Of a DNA stretch of 64,000 nucleotides, positions 61,559 to 64,000 are shown one piece after another. Within the stretch, counting starts at the first letter, position 1; each line of letters opens with the position of its first letter. The stretch spans positions 31,567 through 95,566 of the forward strand of contig VGDZ01000004.1 in NCBI GenBank assembly GCA_016869515.1, read 5' to 3'. This stretch comes from Alphaproteobacteria bacterium. GTDB taxonomy: Bacteria; Pseudomonadota; Alphaproteobacteria; VGDZ01. Position numbers and translations under genes: made by a program. The notes below the pieces were generated by a model. That model was not told where the DNA came from, searched no databases, and was given only the letters and a program-made list of their open reading frames with translations.

Positions 61559-62893
61559 TTGGCCAAGACCTTCCATATCAAGTCCTATGGTTGCCAGATG
61601 AACGCCTACGACTCGGCCCGCATGGCCGACATCCTGGCGGGGTTGGGCTATCGGGCGACCGCGCGCGCCGAGACGGCCGATCTGGTGCTGATCAACACCT
61701 GCCATATCCGCGAAAAGGCCGACGACAAGCTTTATTCCGATCTCGGCCGGCTCGGCCTGCTCAAGGCCGAGCGGCGCGCGGCCGGCGGGGATCTGACCAT
61801 TGCCGTGGCCGGCTGCGTCGCCCAGGCCGAGGGCGAGGAATTGCTGCGCCGCCAGCCGGCGATCGATCTGGTGGTGGGTCCGCAGAGTTATCACCGGCTG
61901 CCGGCCATGCTGGCCGAAAACGGCCGCGCCCGGATCGAGACCGATTTCCCGCCCGAACCCAAATTCGATCGCTTGCCGCCGCCCGGGCGGCGCGGGCTTT
62001 CCGCTTACCTCGCGGTGCAGGAAGGTTGCGACAAGTTCTGCAGCTTCTGCGTCGTGCCCTACACCCGCGGTGCGGAATATTCGCGGCCGGTCGCCGCGGT
62101 CGAGGACGAGGCGCGCCGCCTGATCGACCAGGGCGCGCTCGAAATCACCCTGCTTGGTCAGAACGTCAACGCCTATCACGGCGCGGCGGGCGACGGCGGG
62201 GTCGCCGGGCTCGGCGCGCTGATCCGGCGCCTCGCGCTTCTCCCCGGCCTCAAGCGCATCCGCTACACCACCTCGCATCCCGGCGACATGGACGACGACC
62301 TGATCCGCGCCCATGCCGAGGAACCCAAACTGATGCCGTTCCTGCACCTGCCGGTGCAGTCGGGATCGGATCGCGTGCTGGCGGCGATGAACCGGCGCCA
62401 TACCGCCGCCGATTACCTGCGGCAAGTCGAGCGGCTGCGCCGGGCGCGGCCGGATCTGGCGCTATCCTCGGATTTCATCGTCGGACATCCCGGCGAGACC
62501 GAGGCCGATTTCCAGGCGACGCTGGATTTGGTCGCCGCGGTCGGCTTCGCCCAGGCCTACAGTTTCAAGTACAGCCCGCGGCCGGGGACGCCCGCGGCCG
62601 CACGCGAGGACCAGATTTCCGCGGTCGCGAAAGACGAGCGCTTGGTCCGCCTCAACGCCCTCATCCAGTCACAGCAGCAGGCCTTCAATCGCGGCTTCGT
62701 CGGCCGGCCGCTCGAAGTCCTGTTCGACCGGCCCGGCCGCCATCCTGGCCAGCGCATCGGCCGCAGCCCCTATATGCAATCGGTCCACGCCACGATCGCA
62801 GCGCCCGGCCTGGTGGAAGTGGAGATCGCCGGCATCGGCCCGGTCAGCTTGGCCGGTGTTCCGATCGGCGCGGGCGCGGAGCGCGCGGCATGA
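61559..62893 (+). CDS. miaB: tRNA-2-methylthio-N6-isopentenyladenosine synthase MiaB
   Basis: A radical-SAM methylthiotransferase acting on A37 of tRNA, about 444 residues. The auxiliary cluster cysteines are C12 (YGCQMN), C48 (NTCHIREKA) and C86 (AGCVAQ). The radical-SAM cluster is C157/C161/C164 (CDKFCSFC), and a TRAM domain closes the protein. No ATG is available; TTG at 61559 gives the expected N-terminus ([13 protein letters not shown]). An alternative TTG at 61490 would overlap fur by 43 bases. It overlaps phoH by four bases. Confidence 0.94.
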   Translation: MAKTFHIKSYGCQMNAYDSARMADILAGLGYRATARAETADLVLINTCHIREKADDKLYSDLGRLGLLKAERRAAGGDLTIAVAGCVAQAEGEELLRRQPAIDLVVGPQSYHRLPAMLAENGRARIETDFPPEPKFDRLPPPGRRGLSAYLAVQEGCDKFCSFCVVPYTRGAEYSRPVAAVEDEARRLIDQGALEITLLGQNVNAYHGAAGDGGVAGLGALIRRLALLPGLKRIRYTTSHPGDMDDDLIRAHAEEPKLMPFLHLPVQSGSDRVLAAMNRRHTAADYLRQVERLRRARPDLALSSDFIVGHPGETEADFQATLDLVAAVGFAQAYSFKYSPRPGTPAAAREDQISAVAKDERLVRLNALIQSQQQAFNRGFVGRPLEVLFDRPGRHPGQRIGRSPYMQSVHATIAAPGLVEVEIAGIGPVSLAGVPIGAGAERAA

Positions 62894-63897
62894 GCGAACA
62901 GCGCCAGGACCAAGCGACCGAAGCGCGTCCGCTGACGCTCGAACTCGACGACAATCGCCTGGTCGGTCGTCTCTACGGCGAGCACAACCGGCATCTGGCG
63001 CGGATCGAACAGCGCCTGGGCGTGACGCTGTCGACCCGCGGCAACGTCATCGCCATCGGCGGCACGCCGGCGCTGCAGCAGACCACGCGCGCGGTGCTGA
63101 CCGGACTCTATCGCCGCCTCAAGGGCGGGCAGGAGATCGACGACAGCGCGGTCGACGGCGCCTTGCGCATGGCCGAGGGCGCGCGTCCGGCCGAGGGCGA
63201 GCAGCTCGACTTCGACATTCCCGATCTGGTGCTGCGTGGGCGGCGCCGGGTGGTGACGCCGCGCTCGCCCAACCAGGCCCATTACATGCGCTGCCTGGCC
63301 GGCCACGACCTGGTGTTCGGCCTCGGCCCGGCCGGCACCGGCAAGACCTATCTGGCGGTGGCGGTGGCGGTGGCGATGCTGCTGGAGGGGCGGGTCGAAC
63401 GCATCGTGCTGTCGCGGCCGGCGGTCGAGGCCGGCGAGCGCTTGGGCTTCCTGCCGGGCGACATGCGCGAGAAGATCGATCCCTATTTGCGGCCGCTCTA
63501 CGATGCGCTGCACGACATGCTGCCGGCCGACCAGGTGCAAAAGCGCATCGAGCGCGGCGAGATCGAGATCGCGCCGCTGGCCTTCATGCGCGGCCGCACC
63601 CTGTCCAATGCCTTCGTCATCGCCGACGAGGCGCAGAACACGACGCCGATGCAGATGAAGATGCTGCTGACGCGCATGGGCGAGGGCTCGCGCACCGTGG
63701 TCACCGGCGATCCCAGCCAGATCGACCTGCCGACCTCGCAGCGTTCGGGCCTGGTCGAGGCGGTCGAGCTGCTGGCAGGCGTGCCCGGCATCGCCTTCGT
63801 CCGCTTCACCGCCGCCGACGTCGTTCGCCATCCCCTGGTGGCGCGGGTGATCGAGGCCTATGCCGAGCGCGGCGACGCCGCCAAGCCGGGGACGTGA
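62890..63897 (+). CDS. phoH: PhoH-family ATPase
   Basis: A 335-residue P-loop ATPase/putative RNA helicase-like protein. An N-terminal KH-like region (about 15-80) precedes the Walker A GPAGTGKT (146-153), [26 protein letters not shown] (Walker B) and [10 protein letters not shown]. It functions with YbeY in RNA metabolism or ribosome maturation, though this is not settled. The ATG overlaps the miaB stop (ATGA). Its own stop overlaps the ybeY GTG. Confidence 0.95.
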   Translation: MSEQRQDQATEARPLTLELDDNRLVGRLYGEHNRHLARIEQRLGVTLSTRGNVIAIGGTPALQQTTRAVLTGLYRRLKGGQEIDDSAVDGALRMAEGARPAEGEQLDFDIPDLVLRGRRRVVTPRSPNQAHYMRCLAGHDLVFGLGPAGTGKTYLAVAVAVAMLLEGRVERIVLSRPAVEAGERLGFLPGDMREKIDPYLRPLYDALHDMLPADQVQKRIERGEIEIAPLAFMRGRTLSNAFVIADEAQNTTPMQMKMLLTRMGEGSRTVVTGDPSQIDLPTSQRSGLVEAVELLAGVPGIAFVRFTAADVVRHPLVARVIEAYAERGDAAKPGT

Positions 63898-64000
63898 GGC
63901 ACGCCGTGATCGAAATCAGCGTGCGGCCCGACCGTTGGCGACACCCGGGACGGGCGGCGGCATTGGCGCGGCGCGCGGCGCTGCGGGCGCTGGACGCGGC
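63894..64000 (+). CDS. ybeY: endoribonuclease YbeY, 5' part only
   Basis: Only about 35 codons lie in the window. The reading IEISVRPDRW matches the YbeY N-terminus, and its position directly after phoH is the rule in proteobacteria. GTG at 63894 overlaps the phoH stop (GTGA); a second GTG at 63906 is possible. YbeY is a metal-dependent RNase involved in 16S rRNA processing; the HxxxHxxxxxH zinc motif lies beyond the window. Confidence 0.75.
   Translation, partial: MRHAVIEISVRPDRWRHPGRAAALARRAALRALDA

Overview
The window is GC-rich bacterial chromosome, almost certainly from an alphaproteobacterium and most likely Rhodospirillales. The signs are the order tsaB-rimI-fur-miaB-phoH-ybeY at the right end, a Fur protein without the CxxC zinc knuckles, an Hsp20/DUF1150 pair behind an apparent ROSE-type RNA thermometer, gatCAB as an overlapping triplet, an ELM1-family protein and a TRAP transporter. 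No rRNA, tRNA, CRISPR array or transposase gene was seen. Most neighbouring genes overlap by 1-4 bases (ATGA, GTGA, TTGA, TGATG), so many true starts are GTG or TTG inside the stop of the preceding gene.

Region 1 (1-23650, all minus strand) is a sugar and nonulosonic-acid biosynthesis island of 23 genes, running off the left edge. It holds two NeuB-family synthases, four cytidylyltransferase-type domains (one fused to a GT2 glycosyltransferase), a PseB dehydratase, a soluble WbpM/CapD-type dehydratase, a DegT aminotransferase, a GNAT acetyltransferase, a WbpG-type N-acetyl-sugar amidotransferase, an AsnB-type synthetase, an amidase, a formyltransferase, a NodB deacetylase and several glycosyltransferases. 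Good sigma70-like promoters lie before 23650 and before asnB at 19752, so there are at least two transcription units. The most likely products are CMP-activated pseudaminic/legionaminic-type sugars carrying N-acyl or amidino groups, for flagellin, capsule or LPS.

Region 2 (23760-28280, plus) carries gatC-gatA-gatB, a glutathione S-transferase and a YbaK-family deacylase. Region 3 (28429-38465, minus) is a probable operon fkbM - TPR/GT41 - DegT - DegT - TPR/GT41 - pseudokinase - small membrane protein. Its TPR-glycosyltransferases are candidates for attaching sugars from region 1 to protein.

Region 4 (38529-42642, plus) has a low-molecular-weight tyrosine phosphatase, a TRAP importer (dctP, dctQ, dctM) and an overlapping fructosamine-kinase-like gene. 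Region 5 (42643-47749, minus) has a structured intergenic stretch, LysR, trxB, ELM1 and a PcfJ-like protein. Region 6 (47834-52085, plus) has an Lrp/AsnC regulator, a TPR/GT9-like protein, a GT8-like glycosyltransferase, a PIN-domain toxin-antitoxin pair and heat-shock genes with a sigma32-type promoter and thermometer. Region 7 (52210-55627, minus) has a hydrolase, a thioesterase, an ABC exporter and cyaY. Region 8 (55733-64000) has two small unknown genes, an isolated flagellar hook gene with a sigma54 promoter, a degenerate deacetylase with a VanX-type dipeptidase, then the tsaB...ybeY housekeeping block.

The most notable non-coding discovery is a 131-bp two-hairpin element. Four full copies have exactly this length and are flanked by CTAG-type tetranucleotides, and one 48-bp derivative is also present. 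All sit at the 3' ends of genes between 28 and 58 kb, and the element often supplies the stop codon of the neighbouring gene.
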